Shown here one piece after another: positions 1-9,294 of a stretch of DNA of 64,000 nucleotides. The notes below the pieces were generated by a model that did no database searches, was not told where the DNA came from, and worked only from the letters and a program-made list of their open reading frames with translations. The position numbers and the translations under genes were made by a program. Every line of letters starts with the position of its first letter. Position 1 is the stretch's first letter. The DNA comes from Granulicella sp. WH15 (GTDB lineage: Bacteria > Acidobacteriota > Terriglobia > Terriglobales > Acidobacteriaceae), in NCBI RefSeq assembly GCF_009914315.1, contig NZ_CP042596.1:1736001-1800000 (forward strand). The letters are read 5' to 3'.

Positions 1-475
1 AGAGATTGGTGCCGGTGCTCTTGGCGACGATTGCGAGCTGCTCGCGCGCGGCGGGACGGTAGACGTCGACCGAGACCAGCATGGGGCGGTGGCCGCCCTT
101 CTTGAGCCAGGCGGCGAGCTTGCCGCTGGTGGTCGTCTTACCCGATCCCTGGAGGCCCGCCATCAGGATGACCGAGGGGGGCTGCGAGGCGGTCTTGAAC
201 TTGGCGACGTCCTTGCCCAGCAGGGCTACCAGCTCGTCGTGGACGATCTTCACGATCTGCTCCGATGGGCTGAGGGCGGTGGTGACCTGGGTGCCCATGG
301 CCTTGGTGCGGATCTGCTCGACGAGGGTGTTGACGACGGTGAGATTGACGTCGGATTCGAGCAGCGCGACGCGGATCTCGCGCATCGCCTCGGCGATGTT
401 CTCGTCGGTGATGGTGCCCTGGCCGCGGAGGGTCTTGAAGGAACGCTGGAGTTTGTCGCTTAGATTCTCAAACAT
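1..475 (-). CDS. ffh: Signal recognition particle protein Ffh, N-terminal part (cut by window edge)
   Basis: This is the protein subunit of the signal recognition particle, the GTPase that carries ribosomes making membrane proteins to FtsY. The first 158 codons are present: the N-domain helical bundle (starts MFENLSDKLQRSF), then the start of the G domain with the P-loop GLQGSGKTTTSGKLAAWL and the DVYRPAAREQL motif. The ATG is at 473-475 on the complementary strand. The frame is open to base 1, so the rest of the G domain and the M domain lie outside the window. It is followed, in the opposite sense of numbering, by an RDD membrane protein on the same strand 90 nt upstream. Identification is firm from the motifs. 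Confidence 0.96.
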   Translation of the reverse strand, partial: MFENLSDKLQRSFKTLRGQGTITDENIAEAMREIRVALLESDVNLTVVNTLVEQIRTKAMGTQVTTALSPSEQIVKIVHDELVALLGKDVAKFKTASQPPSVILMAGLQGSGKTTTSGKLAAWLKKGGHRPMLVSVDVYRPAAREQLAIVAKSTGTNL

Positions 476-565
476 GTCAATTATGAGTTTACCAGCGGCG
501 GGGCTGTTGTTACGCGAAGCGTCGAGAACCGCACGAAGTGCCGCCCGTCCGGCGTGAGGACGCTT

Positions 566-1075
566 TTAATCTGTTGTCCTTTGGGCTTCTTTGGTCGTGT
601 CGACCACGATGGTCTCGGCGATGCGGTCGTGGACGCACATGCGGTTGCGGTTGATGAAGTATTGGACGAAGCCGAAGCCGCCTTCGAGCAGGGATGCTCC
701 ATAGCCAAGGCCGCGTTCGATGGACTGCCACCAGCCGATCTCGTCGTGCGAGAGCGAGAGGACGCGGATGCGCATGATCCATTTTCCCGGCGTGCGGCCC
801 TTGCCGAGCTTGAGGGCGATGGCGAAGTATAGGACGGATTCGAGAAGCTCTTTGGCCTTTTCGGCGGCCCCGTGGAGGATGGAGGGCCAACTGGTGGGAT
901 CGAGGACCTGGTTGGCGTGCGCGCCGAGATGGGAGAAGGGAAGTCGCAGCAGAAGCAGGATGCCGAGGTCGATCAGGATGGCGGCGGCTCGGCTCCAGAA
1001 GCTGGCGAGAGGCAGGCCGTCGAGCGCGTCGTAGCGGGCGGGTTCGTGGGCGCGGAAGTACCGTGTCCTGAGCAT
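566..1075 (-). CDS. RDD family membrane protein
   Basis: This 169-residue protein has the RDD layout: an N-terminal stretch with LASFWSRAAAILIDLGILLLL (the arginine and aspartate that name the family), a second hydrophobic segment near residues 80-90, the GKGRTPGKWIMRIRV motif typical of RDD proteins, and a third segment before the C-terminal DRIAETIVVD. Family members are small integral membrane proteins of poorly known function, some linked to ion transport. It is codirectional with ffh and may share a transcript with it. The exact substrate cannot be inferred. Confidence 0.8.
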   Translation of the reverse strand: MLRTRYFRAHEPARYDALDGLPLASFWSRAAAILIDLGILLLLRLPFSHLGAHANQVLDPTSWPSILHGAAEKAKELLESVLYFAIALKLGKGRTPGKWIMRIRVLSLSHDEIGWWQSIERGLGYGASLLEGGFGFVQYFINRNRMCVHDRIAETIVVDTTKEAQRTTD

Positions 1076-1208
1076 GGCGGGTCGCTGCCTTCACTGTAGC
1101 TCAGTGGACGGTCGGTGAGGAGATTTGTTGCGGAGATGGGTGGCTTCGGGGATGCGGGGCGCGTGTTGGGTGGTCGGGAAGGGGCGTTTGCGCGGGATAA
1201 TAGCCCTC

Positions 1209-2171
1209 ATGCGGGGAGTGGCTCCAGTGGTGGATGGTGTTGCGCGCGGTTCGGGGAACGTGGCGCTGGTGCGGGAGTATGGGGACTATCTGCGGGTGGA
1301 GAAGGGGCTGCGGCCAGCCTCGATTGAGGCTTATCTGCGGGATATCGAGCAGTTCGCCGAGTTTGTGGAGGGCAAGGACCGGCTGCTGATTACGGCTTCG
1401 CAGGCCGACGTGAGCGGGTTTCTGGAGGGGCTGCGGGGTCATGCGGTGGAGTCGCGGTCGATTGCGCGCAAGTTGAGCGGGCTGAGGGGACTGTATCGCT
1501 GGCTGCTGATGGATAAGCGTGTGGCGCACGATCCGACGGTGAATATTGAGTCGCCTTCGAGCTGGAAGGTGTTGCCGAAGTCTTTGGCCGAGAGCGAGAT
1601 GGCGTCGATATTGGAAGCGGCAGATGAATCTGCCAGGGCGGCCAATGCTCCGGTGGCACGGCTGCGGGACTCGGCGATTCTGGAGCTGCTGTACGGCGGC
1701 GGGCTGCGAGTGAGCGAGATCTGCTCGCTGCGGGAGGAGGATCTGCACCTCGATCAGCAGCGGGCGCAGGTGCGCGGTAAGGGAGATAAGGAGCGGATTG
1801 TCCCGCTGGGGCGGAAGGCCTGCGAGGTGCTGGAGGCTTATCTGCTGCGGGGGCGTCCGGCGCTGGTGCGGCGGGGCGCGGGGTTGCAGCGGGCGCTGTT
1901 TTTGAGTGTGCGGGGACATGCGCTGACGCGGCAGTGGATTTGGGAGATGGTGCGGAAGGCGTCGGCCGACGGGACAGCCAGCCCGCACAAGCTACGGCAT
2001 AGCTGCGCGACGCACATGGTGGAGCATGGGGCCGATCTGCGCAGCGTGCAGACCCTGCTGGGGCACGCCGATATCGCGACGACGCAGGTGTATACGCATG
2101 TTGCACTGGGGCACCTGAAAGAGGTTCATCGGAAGCATCATCCGAGGGGCCGGATAAGGGTTGCGGAATGA
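1209..2171 (+). CDS. xerD: Site-specific tyrosine recombinase, XerD type
   Basis: Tyrosine recombinase that with its neighbour should resolve chromosome dimers at dif. The N-terminal SAM-like DNA-binding domain ([19 protein letters not shown]) is followed by a catalytic domain with the first arginine in [15 protein letters not shown], the lysine-containing [13 protein letters not shown] hairpin, [11 protein letters not shown] (His-x-x-Arg), [16 protein letters not shown] (His and the nucleophile Tyr). All catalytic residues are present. The open frame reaches back to 1125, but the 28 residues before the ATG at 1209 do not look like Xer sequence, so I start there. Its stop overlaps the next gene by 4 nt, so the two are translationally coupled. 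Confidence 0.9.
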   Translation: MRGVAPVVDGVARGSGNVALVREYGDYLRVEKGLRPASIEAYLRDIEQFAEFVEGKDRLLITASQADVSGFLEGLRGHAVESRSIARKLSGLRGLYRWLLMDKRVAHDPTVNIESPSSWKVLPKSLAESEMASILEAADESARAANAPVARLRDSAILELLYGGGLRVSEICSLREEDLHLDQQRAQVRGKGDKERIVPLGRKACEVLEAYLLRGRPALVRRGAGLQRALFLSVRGHALTRQWIWEMVRKASADGTASPHKLRHSCATHMVEHGADLRSVQTLLGHADIATTQVYTHVALGHLKEVHRKHHPRGRIRVAE

Positions 2172-3136
2172 GTGAATTCGATGGATTAGCTGAAGGGTTT
2201 CTTGCGATGCTGCGCAATGAGCGCGGGGCGTCCGAGCATACGGTGCGGGCATATACGCGGGAGGTGCGCGACTTTGCCGCTTACCTGGGCAAGACGCTGG
2301 GGAAGGACGGCTCGATTGCGGCGGTGGAGCATCTGCATATACGGGCTTATCTGGCGGAACTTTATGGGCGCGGGTTGACCAAGGCCAGCGCGGCGCGGGC
2401 GCTGGCGTCGGTGCGGAGCTGGTTCAAGTGGCTGGCCAAGGAGGGTAAGGTGGCGCAGAATCCGGCGTTGCTGGTCAGTTCGCCCAAGCGGCCGCAACAT
2501 CTGCCTCGGGTGCCGAGTATGGAAGAGGTGAACCGGGTGTTGACCTCGCTGGAGCAGCCGGTGGGCCGGGCTCGAAACCGGGAGGAGCAGGAGGATGCCG
2601 GGGCGTGGCCGGAGCGGGATCGGTTGATCTTCGAGCTGCTCTACGGCTGCGGGATTCGGAACTCGGAGCTGGTGGGGCTGGATACGACCAGTATCCAGTG
2701 GCAGAACGATGCTGTGCTGGTTCGGGGTAAGGGGAAGAAGGAGCGGCTGGTGCCGCTGGGGGATGAGGCGGCTGCGGCGATCCGGGCCTATCTGCCGCTG
2801 CGGGAGAGCAGGCTGATGGCTGCGGGCAAGGGGGGGCTGGTGCACGGCGGCGCGCTGCTGATGAACCTGCGGATGCGCGGCGACTGCCGGTTGACAACGC
2901 GGAGCGTGGGCCGCATCGTGAAGGCGATCGCGCTCAGCCGGGGACTTCCGGCTGACGTGCACCCGCACACGCTGCGCCACGCCTTTGGCACGCACATGCT
3001 GGAAGAGGGCGCAGACCTGCGCGCGATCCAGGAGATGCTGGGGCATGAGCGGCTATCGACTACGCAGAGGTACACGCAGTTGACTGTGGCGCAGGTGCAG
3101 CGCGTCTACGACGAGACACATCCCAGAGCGAACTAG
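2168..3136 (+). CDS. xerC: Site-specific tyrosine recombinase, XerC type
   Basis: Second Xer recombinase, 322 residues, coupled to the preceding gene by an ATGA overlap. Catalytic residues are visible: Arg in [15 protein letters not shown], Lys in [44 protein letters not shown] with the nucleophile Tyr. The N-terminal core-binding domain is normal. An insertion of about 15 residues ([14 protein letters not shown]) precedes the first arginine. The XerC/XerD assignment of the two genes rests on general resemblance and could be swapped. The stop codon is immediately followed by the left attachment repeat of the accessory island, which therefore lies between this gene and the next conserved gene at 21.6 kb. 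Confidence 0.88.
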   Translation: MSEFDGLAEGFLAMLRNERGASEHTVRAYTREVRDFAAYLGKTLGKDGSIAAVEHLHIRAYLAELYGRGLTKASAARALASVRSWFKWLAKEGKVAQNPALLVSSPKRPQHLPRVPSMEEVNRVLTSLEQPVGRARNREEQEDAGAWPERDRLIFELLYGCGIRNSELVGLDTTSIQWQNDAVLVRGKGKKERLVPLGDEAAAAIRAYLPLRESRLMAAGKGGLVHGGALLMNLRMRGDCRLTTRSVGRIVKAIALSRGLPADVHPHTLRHAFGTHMLEEGADLRAIQEMLGHERLSTTQRYTQLTVAQVQRVYDETHPRAN

Positions 3137-3154
3137 GGCTTAGAAGCCGTAGTT
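3137..3154. repeat. attL: left copy of 18-bp direct repeat
   Basis: GGCTTAGAAGCCGTAGTT, identical to 21624-21641. It starts one base after the xerC stop codon. The repeat contains the dyad GGCTT-AG-AAGCC, as expected for a crossover core recognised by a tyrosine recombinase. Confidence 0.85.
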
Positions 3155-3401
3155 ACCCAAGACGCTCTTGCTAACCAATTAATATCAATCGGTTACGCGC
3201 TAAAATCTAATAACGACGCGGGTGTTGGCCTCATCGCTAATTGTCGGAGGATGTCATGCTTAGTCCTCCGATTATCCGATGATACTTAGTTTAAGATGGC
3301 GACCAGGATTATGTCGAGTAGGGGACGAGGAAGAAGCGAGGACGACGCAGAGGAAGGAGTAAGGCCACGCCGTCCATGTGAGAGCATAATCCACCCGGGG
3401 A

Positions 3402-3735
3402 TTATGCTGCGGGATTGCTGCGCCGTGCACGGGTAATCTGTGCGAGGATCTGGTCAATCTCCTGGGTGGCGAGGGCGAGGGCATCGAGACCATAGGAGAG
3501 CAGGGTGGAGGGTGGGCGCGGTGGTGCGGCCATCATCCACGGTGACAGTTCTGATGCCGCCGCCATACCCAGAGGTCGTCAGCGTGGACATATCGCGGCT
3601 GAGGTGGCCCTCGAATCCATCACCGCTCACGATGTCCCTCACATCACACCAAACTCCCCTCATGTCCCACCCTGAGTCCTTGTGCTTGGCCCCGAGAATC
3701 AAGTAGCGGACCGAGCCATCATCGCTGAGGAGCAT
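3402..3735 (-). pseudogene. Frameshifted small gene, function unknown
   Basis: From the ATG at 3735 the frame gives about 80 protein-like residues (MLLSDDGSVRYLILGAKHKD at the start, then RTVTVDDGRTTAPTLHPALL). Near 3495 it runs into arginine- and proline-rich shadow sequence. A one-base shift there restores SYGLDALALATQEIDQILAQ and a natural stop at 3402-3404. The joined product would be about 110 residues, with an amphipathic C-terminal helix. I do not recognise the family. It lies in the decayed left part of the island, opposite in strand to the phage genes. Confidence 0.4.
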
Positions 3736-3822
3736 AGCCCAAGCGAGGAGGCCAACCCCTTAGTACATCTCCTCCCAGTCCGGGATGTATAGCATCTCAT
3801 CGAGTCCCCGGGGGTGTTGTAG

Positions 3823-4347
3823 TTGAGTGACACCTACACGGCCCCGAATTTCCCGTACTCGGTTGCGGGCAATCTGTACGATAGCCACGGCCAGGGGTGG
3901 CAGGCCAACATCCTTCCCGTATTACGCGCAGGATGTACTGCACGGCCTCCCCGCGAATCAGTTTCAAATAGACGACGGGGGCGCAGTCCTCCCGAAGGAC
4001 ATCTCGCTGCCAACCGTCATTTCGGTCACCCAAGCCCAGCGCATCGCCAAGATCAATCTGATGCGCAACCGGCAGCAGGGAACCGGAACTTTCCCATGTC
4101 GCTCGAGGCTTGGCAGATGCAGCCTTGCGATGTCATGCAGTTCACCTTTGCGGAGAACGGATGGATCGGCAAGAACCTCGAGGTGATCGGCGTCTCGTTC
4201 TCGGTCTCGGACACCGAGAACGACCAGTTCGGCGCTCAAAGCGTTCGCGCCCGGATGAACGCGCAGGAAGCCGATCCCTCTGTTTGCGAGTGGTCCACCT
4301 CGGAAGAACTCACCATCTACTGTAAGCCCGCCGCGCAGGCAGCTTGA
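3823..4347 (+). pseudogene. Phage tail protein remnant (tip-attachment/J-like), frameshifted
   Basis: Two frames must be joined. One gives KDISLPTVISVTQAQRIAKI followed by NLMRNRQQGTGTF, and near 4094 the reading moves to PMSLEAWQMQPCDVMQFTFA and GKNLEVIGVSFSVSDTENDQ, ending with SEELTIYCKPAAQAA at 4347. This pattern (QAxRIAKxxLMRxRQQGTGT, LEVxGVxF) is known to me from siphovirus-type tail proteins that cap the tail tip. The N-terminal several hundred residues are missing. It is good evidence that the island began as, or absorbed, a tailed prophage. Confidence 0.55.
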
Positions 4348-4516
4348 GTCATCCCTTTTCTCAGAGTGAGTTGCTGTTATTGGGGTAGTATGAGTTGCGA
4401 ACGGCCCCCGTGTAGCAGCATTTTTCGCGCAATCTTCATGCCCAGTTAGTGCCTGCCGGATATTGGCGGCGTAACGTTCACGCAAATAACACTCACAGAA
4501 GGCAGAGGACTCACTG

Positions 4517-6826
4517 ATGAAATGGAGCAACTTTCTTCTCGCCATAGCTGCATCTTTGCTTGTGACCGTGCCCGTTCGGGCTCAATCTACCCCTCCTGAT
4601 TGCGACCCAACTTCACCCACCTGTGCTGCTGTTGTTACCGCTCCTTCGACTGCTCAACATGTCGTCAACGGCAGCGCGCTCTTGACGGTTGATGCTCTGG
4701 CTACAACCACTCCAATTACCACTCCAGGCATTACGCAGAACGCAGTGAACGTCCCTCTAGCCAATGGATTTGGCTATGCGAATCAAATCAACTGGATTGT
4801 GGATAACATCCCCGGATACAACGGCGCTACTGCTGGGCAGCAACTATTCAGCGTCCAAGCGCTACTGAGTAACCCCGGATTCTCGAACGGCTATATCGCT
4901 CCGGGAGCCACGCGCGATTGGACCAGTTACTCGCAGTTTTCGAACAGTGTCCAATTCTTGACCGCCGGAATCACTCAGGTCCATGGCGAAGGTGTCTATA
5001 AGGGCGGAACGGGCGATTTTATGGACCATTACATCTACAACTTTGGTCGTGGGGGAGCCAACGCAGCATCTGATGAAGGCTGGAAGACAATTGCTACGTC
5101 GTCGACCGAGATAATGTCGCCCATCACTGGCCATGTGACTACCGGAGGAACCGGGGCCACGACAGTTCAGATCGCCTGCGGCACTAATTGCAGCGTTCCC
5201 GGGGTAGGACAGTTTCTCACCGAAGAAGCCAGCCCGGTCGCGACCAGCTACATCACGGGGATAGCGACCACGAGTTCGGGGGGTATCATCACCCCCACTT
5301 CGATCACGGTAAACGAGACGGTGCCCGTCTCAACCGCATGGGGTACTTTCGCGGCGACAGTAACACCACCTAACCCTCCGGATGTCGATCACCCTGCAAC
5401 CGATTCCAGTCATCCTGGTTGGCCATCGACCCCGTTTACAGTAAATCTCCTGTCTGGAAGCATTCCATATCCATTGGTTAATGGAGTATGGGCGTGTGCA
5501 GCTTCCGGAGCGTACGAGCGATTCCTTGCAATCCCGACGGGGCCAGCAAGCGGAGGCCAACAGTCGTTCACAGCTCAGATGATCCATCAGCACAACGCAC
5601 CATCGACTAAGCCTGAAGCGGGATGGATCATGTTCGGGGGGCTGTGTGCGACCACGAACGCGCTCGACATTACGGCGAACATCTCTGGCACGATGCACTA
5701 CCCGCAGCCCATCCTTGGAGCCAGTGACCCTCATACGATCCGAGCGACACAGGATTATCAGGGCTATGATCAAGCGTTTCCGTTTGGCCAGATGGCCATG
5801 TTTCAAACAGGCAACAACGCTTACAGTTCAACCGCTGGGGTTGGCAATATAACTCGCAATGCCAGCGGTGTGGTTAGTCTCGAGGTCGGCGCATCCTCCT
5901 ATATGGCAGGCACTGATCCCATACTCAACAACACAATCTACATCAGCAGTTCCAGCACGAGCGACTATAACGGCCCTTGCACCGGAGTCTATGTAAATCC
6001 AACCGCTCCGGGTTTTATCTTATGCAATCAGGCAGGAATGGCTGACTCCACTCCGGCAACCGCTGTAATCAACGTTGGGTCTACGATACAGGGCAATACG
6101 CAGTACGAACGCATCTCAACCGCTGAGATCGTAGACGTTCGCGACCTGACGCAGCCCGGCGGCATTGTCACCACCCCGCCGCAGAACCCTCCGCAGATCG
6201 ACGGAACCTTCCATCTAGTCCCGAATCCGGGCAATTGGAAGATCGGCGAGACGGCCACGATGTACAACCATCACCAGATGCGTTTCTGCTCCTTCTGTGC
6301 GACCGCCAATATCAACAACCCATTGACTAATGGTGTCAATGGGATGGCCGTCTTCGCGTATCAGGGTACGAATGTGCAAGCAGGATGGCCGGGTATGACA
6401 ATCAGCAACGACGGCCCTAACAACATGTATAGCGGGTATGGAGGTACGCTTACGGCCCCCATTGGATACAACATCGTCGGCGCACATCGCTACTTCCTCA
6501 ACTCTTCAACCTCGCCAGTCCCGTGGGGTGCTGTCATCAATGTGAGTTGCCCGCCGCTAGGATGCGCCGCCACCAACTACGGCAGTTACTATTTCGCGAA
6601 GCTGGCTGGAAGTGGCCAGGGGTACTCGCAGTTGTGGACTCCCCTCAGTCAGACCATGGTAACGACCATCGGCGGTACGAATGTACGGACTGAGACTCCG
6701 ACTGGTACTAGCTATAGCGATCCGGTGACGCTCCCCAGCGTCATCCTGATAGATACCATAAACCATAAGTCCTACTCATTGACGATGGTCAATGGAGTGC
6801 TGACAACTACTCAGGTAAGCCCATAA
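4517..6826 (+). CDS. Large secreted protein of unknown function
   Basis: An intact 769-residue ORF with a clear Sec signal peptide (KWSNFLLAIAASLLVTVPVRAQ, cleavage probably after VRA) and no later membrane segment. The mature protein is rich in Gly, Thr, Asn, Pro and Ser, has scattered cysteines, and reads like a beta-rich extracellular protein, but I recognise no domain. It lies between a phage tail remnant and an XhlA-like/lysozyme pair, so it may be a tail-fibre-like or lysogenic-conversion gene; a signal peptide would be unusual for a structural tail protein, which favours a secreted cargo protein. It is one of the few undamaged genes at this end of the island. Confidence 0.6.
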   Translation: MKWSNFLLAIAASLLVTVPVRAQSTPPDCDPTSPTCAAVVTAPSTAQHVVNGSALLTVDALATTTPITTPGITQNAVNVPLANGFGYANQINWIVDNIPGYNGATAGQQLFSVQALLSNPGFSNGYIAPGATRDWTSYSQFSNSVQFLTAGITQVHGEGVYKGGTGDFMDHYIYNFGRGGANAASDEGWKTIATSSTEIMSPITGHVTTGGTGATTVQIACGTNCSVPGVGQFLTEEASPVATSYITGIATTSSGGIITPTSITVNETVPVSTAWGTFAATVTPPNPPDVDHPATDSSHPGWPSTPFTVNLLSGSIPYPLVNGVWACAASGAYERFLAIPTGPASGGQQSFTAQMIHQHNAPSTKPEAGWIMFGGLCATTNALDITANISGTMHYPQPILGASDPHTIRATQDYQGYDQAFPFGQMAMFQTGNNAYSSTAGVGNITRNASGVVSLEVGASSYMAGTDPILNNTIYISSSSTSDYNGPCTGVYVNPTAPGFILCNQAGMADSTPATAVINVGSTIQGNTQYERISTAEIVDVRDLTQPGGIVTTPPQNPPQIDGTFHLVPNPGNWKIGETATMYNHHQMRFCSFCATANINNPLTNGVNGMAVFAYQGTNVQAGWPGMTISNDGPNNMYSGYGGTLTAPIGYNIVGAHRYFLNSSTSPVPWGAVINVSCPPLGCAATNYGSYYFAKLAGSGQGYSQLWTPLSQTMVTTIGGTNVRTETPTGTSYSDPVTLPSVILIDTINHKSYSLTMVNGVLTTTQVSP

Positions 6827-6852
6827 CGTCGTACCCCGAGGACATACTTCTT

Positions 6853-7131
6853 ATGCAGGACACGCAGGAGATCATCCTCTCTGAGATACGCAGTCTCAGA
6901 GAGGACTTCAATCAGTACGCACGAGACACAGGAGAGAGGATCACGGCTCTCGAGGTACAAGTCAAGCACGGCATCACCGGCAATGGCCAGCCATCGCGAT
7001 TGCAGGTAGTTGAGACGGAGGTAGGCAGGCTGCGAGGTTGGCAAAGATGGACACTCGGAACAGCGGCAGGGGTAAGTACGCTTATCTCGGAACTCACCTG
7101 GGTGTTCGTTGAAGTCGTCAAGGGCGGGTAG
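6853..7131 (+). CDS. Small coiled-coil/one-TM protein, XhlA-like holin accessory
   Basis: 92 residues: an N-terminal helical segment with heptad-like pattern (MQDTQEIILSEIRSLREDFN, ERITALEVQV), a short linker, then VVETEVGRLRGWQRWTLGTA and a hydrophobic C-terminal helix (AAGVSTLISELTWVFVEVV). This layout, with one terminal membrane helix, is that of XhlA-type haemolysin/holin-associated phage proteins, which sit next to lysozyme genes. The lysozyme remnant indeed begins 3 nt after its stop. Family assignment is by architecture only. Confidence 0.5.
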   Translation: MQDTQEIILSEIRSLREDFNQYARDTGERITALEVQVKHGITGNGQPSRLQVVETEVGRLRGWQRWTLGTAAGVSTLISELTWVFVEVVKGG

Positions 7132-7134
7132 CGG

Positions 7135-7563
7135 TTGACGACGAGCGAAGCCGGCATCAAACTGATAGAGCAGTTCGAGGGCTTGAGACTATTCGCTTAT
7201 TGAGATATAGCGGGGATAATCTCAACCGGCTATGGGCACACTGGTAAAGACGTTCATCCGGGGATGACCATTACCAAGGCGGAAGCTGAGCAATTGTTGT
7301 GGCAGGATCTCAGGGCGGCTGAAAATGCTGTCTCTCGGCTTGTTACGCGCCAACTAACTCAGGCGCAGTTCGATGCTCCGGTGGACTTCACTTTTAATCT
7401 GGGGCAGGGCAATCTGGAATCTTCAGCCCTACTGAGAGACATTAACGCTGGTCAGATTGCAGATGCAGATGAACAGTTCCTCCACTGGGACCACGCTGGC
7501 AGTAAAGAGGTCGAAGGGCTGCTGGAGAGACGGACTGCTGAGGCAAGGCTATTCAAAATGTGA
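7135..7563 (+). pseudogene. Phage lysozyme (GH24, T4-type endolysin) with in-frame stop
   Basis: Reading from TTG at 7135 gives TTSEAGIKLIEQFEGLRLFAY, then a TGA at 7201-7203, then in the same frame DIAGIISTGYGHTGKDVHPG and MTITKAEAEQLLWQDL to a stop at 7561-7563. The E(F)EGLRLxAYxDxxGxxTxGYGHT signature of GH24 lysozymes spans the stop exactly. The catalytic Glu, Asp and Thr positions are all present, so one base substitution inactivates an otherwise full-length 142-codon endolysin. An internal ATG at 7264 would give a product without the catalytic Glu. Confidence 0.75.
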
Positions 7564-7726
7564 AATAAGCCAGCTCCCGTTCTGGGGTGATGTGTTACCC
7601 CTAACCCGCTGCGTGGCAGCGTGCTTTTGCTTTCTACTCTCCAGCCGCTGCTCCAAGCCAGAACAGCAGGGTTCCGATAGCATCCGCAGGAGCGTATCAG
7701 CGAAGCACACCAAATGCCTAATGCAG

Positions 7727-8278
7727 TCATACTTGAAGAGCGTTCGTTAGCACTATGTAATCCTTCCCATTAAATCGAAGTTCTGCTGTCGAGACCCGTC
7801 CCGCAATCATCATTACCGCTTGGATATTTCGATACCCGTTAGTCCGAGTTGGCTTGATAGACAGGTCATGAGCGGGTAACGTGAGTACTAGCTTTAGCCC
7901 CTGAGGTCTCTGTGCGAAGACCCAGAAGGTTGTCACATTCGCTCCTTGAAGCATCCCTTTGCCGATAACTACATAATCGTGTTCGTTCGGGCCGTCAAGA
8001 TGAACCTCAGATGCCGCGAACCAAGAAGTTGGAAGCTGGTCTGCTTGGAGATTTTGGCTGGCTAAAACCTCCATCACATTGTTGTCCTTCTTAAGGATTG
8101 AGCAAGCATCTTGAGGGATGCTGACGGGTTGCGTCACGCTTTCGTCTTCGGCACTAAATTGCACCTGTTCCGAAGGAATGGTCTTCTCTTGGCCCATTGC
8201 TCCTAATCCACAGAAGAGGCAGACCGCAACCAAGAAATGGATTGAAATTTTGGACATCATATTCTCTTTGATCCTCAT
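7727..8278 (-). CDS. Secreted protein, candidate immunity partner of the muramidase tip
   Basis: A 183-residue protein with a Sec signal peptide (MSKISIHFLVAVCLFCGLGA, cleavage near MGQ). The mature part is about 155 residues, soluble and without a recognised fold. Its first ATG overlaps the stop of the upstream Rhs tip gene by 4 nt (ATGA); an alternative start, MMSKISI, lies at 8260. Because the tip carries a lysozyme-like domain that would act on peptidoglycan, a periplasmic inhibitor encoded directly behind it is what a cognate immunity gene should look like. That role is inferred from position and export only. Confidence 0.65.
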   Translation of the reverse strand: MRIKENMMSKISIHFLVAVCLFCGLGAMGQEKTIPSEQVQFSAEDESVTQPVSIPQDACSILKKDNNVMEVLASQNLQADQLPTSWFAASEVHLDGPNEHDYVVIGKGMLQGANVTTFWVFAQRPQGLKLVLTLPAHDLSIKPTRTNGYRNIQAVMMIAGRVSTAELRFNGKDYIVLTNALQV

Positions 8279-9294
8279 TGACAGCTCGAAGAAACGATCG
8301 TCGAACCATAGGTCTGGATGGCGCTATTCATCGACTGGGTGAGTTGACCATAAGGTGAACCCGGAAGACTGGCCCGTTCACGTCCTCCATTTTGGATAGC
8401 CTGCTGGATGTGTCCATTCATTGCTGCAGTGACCATTCCTCGCTTGTCCATAAGCGTGTTTGCGGCGGCATCCTGCCCCGCTGGGGGAAAGTCGTTGAAG
8501 CCATAGCTTCTCGCGGTTCCGCTAAGAATTTGATAGCGGCCAAATGCAGTGCTGCGAAGGCCAGGACCAACTTGCACCAAGATGTTTGGGTGACCCGTCA
8601 GTGAACTCGGATCAGCAATTTGCGCATTCTTGGTTCCCGGAGATATACCGGTCGAGGCTGGTGCAGATATGACCGTACCTTTAACTACAGTCCCGTACCC
8701 ATTGTTTGGCTCTCCAGGCGTTTCTCCTGCTGCGACGACAACTCTCAACGCTTGCTGTACGCACGGCTTCGTAGGGGGATTCCAGTCGAATGTGGCGGCA
8801 CAACCGTCAGCACCGTGACAAGGATTTGATTGATCGGTCCAGTGTCCGCCTTGAGCATCGCAGTCGCCATGACTTGCTCCGCCATTGCTTGGATCGTCAT
8901 CCGATGGGTTGTTCAGAACGAAAGAGTAGAGGTTGAAGCTTTGCGGATTCGTCAAGTCTGCATATTCTGGGCCCGTAGGATCAGGACTCATCCAGCGGCC
9001 CATGTTCGAACTGTAGTAGCGATGGCCGAAGTAGTCGTTGCCTGATTCCTGGTCTCTTTCTTTGCCGGGATAACGAGATATGTCTAAAGCGTACAACGGT
9101 ACAAGACGTGGAATGCAGTCGTAGATGAAGGAGGTTTGCATCGTACGAACTGTCACTTTACTTTCGATGCGAAGCAGCGTGCTTTCGGGATGGTCATAGA
9201 CCGCTAGTATCAGCCGCGTGGATATTTCTCTACTCTCTTCCACGTACGACGGGTTCTCTGGTCTGTATCGGATTCCAATTATGGTCTCTCTCAA
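8275..9294 (-). CDS. Orphan Rhs tip with lambda R-like muramidase domain (GH104-like)
   Basis: 339-codon ORF. Residues about 75-130 are the end of an Rhs core (SRYPGKERDQESGNDYFGHR, SSNMGRWMSPDPTG, NLYSFVLNNP). After a linker, residues about 180-330 follow lambda endolysin R closely: GETPGEPNNGYGTVV (R: SEGT..NHGYDVIV), GHPNILVQVGPGLRSTAFGR (R: DHPRKLV..LKSTGAGRYQ), DFPPAGQDAA (R: DFSPKSQDAV), ASLPGSPYGQ (R: ASLPGAGYGQ). Glu191 is the likely catalytic acid. The first 74 codons overlap the preceding gene and are probably not translated natively. There is no signal peptide, so it likely works only after recombination onto the full-length Rhs gene. Followed at once by a secreted immunity candidate. 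Confidence 0.78.
   Translation of the reverse strand: MRETIIGIRYRPENPSYVEESREISTRLILAVYDHPESTLLRIESKVTVRTMQTSFIYDCIPRLVPLYALDISRYPGKERDQESGNDYFGHRYYSSNMGRWMSPDPTGPEYADLTNPQSFNLYSFVLNNPSDDDPSNGGASHGDCDAQGGHWTDQSNPCHGADGCAATFDWNPPTKPCVQQALRVVVAAGETPGEPNNGYGTVVKGTVISAPASTGISPGTKNAQIADPSSLTGHPNILVQVGPGLRSTAFGRYQILSGTARSYGFNDFPPAGQDAAANTLMDKRGMVTAAMNGHIQQAIQNGGRERASLPGSPYGQLTQSMNSAIQTYGSTIVSSSCQ

Noticed and set aside
1209..3136. xerD-xerC as the mobile element's own integrases
   Set aside because: They lie outside the attachment repeat, have the G/C content of the host flank and look like ordinary chromosomal Xer proteins.
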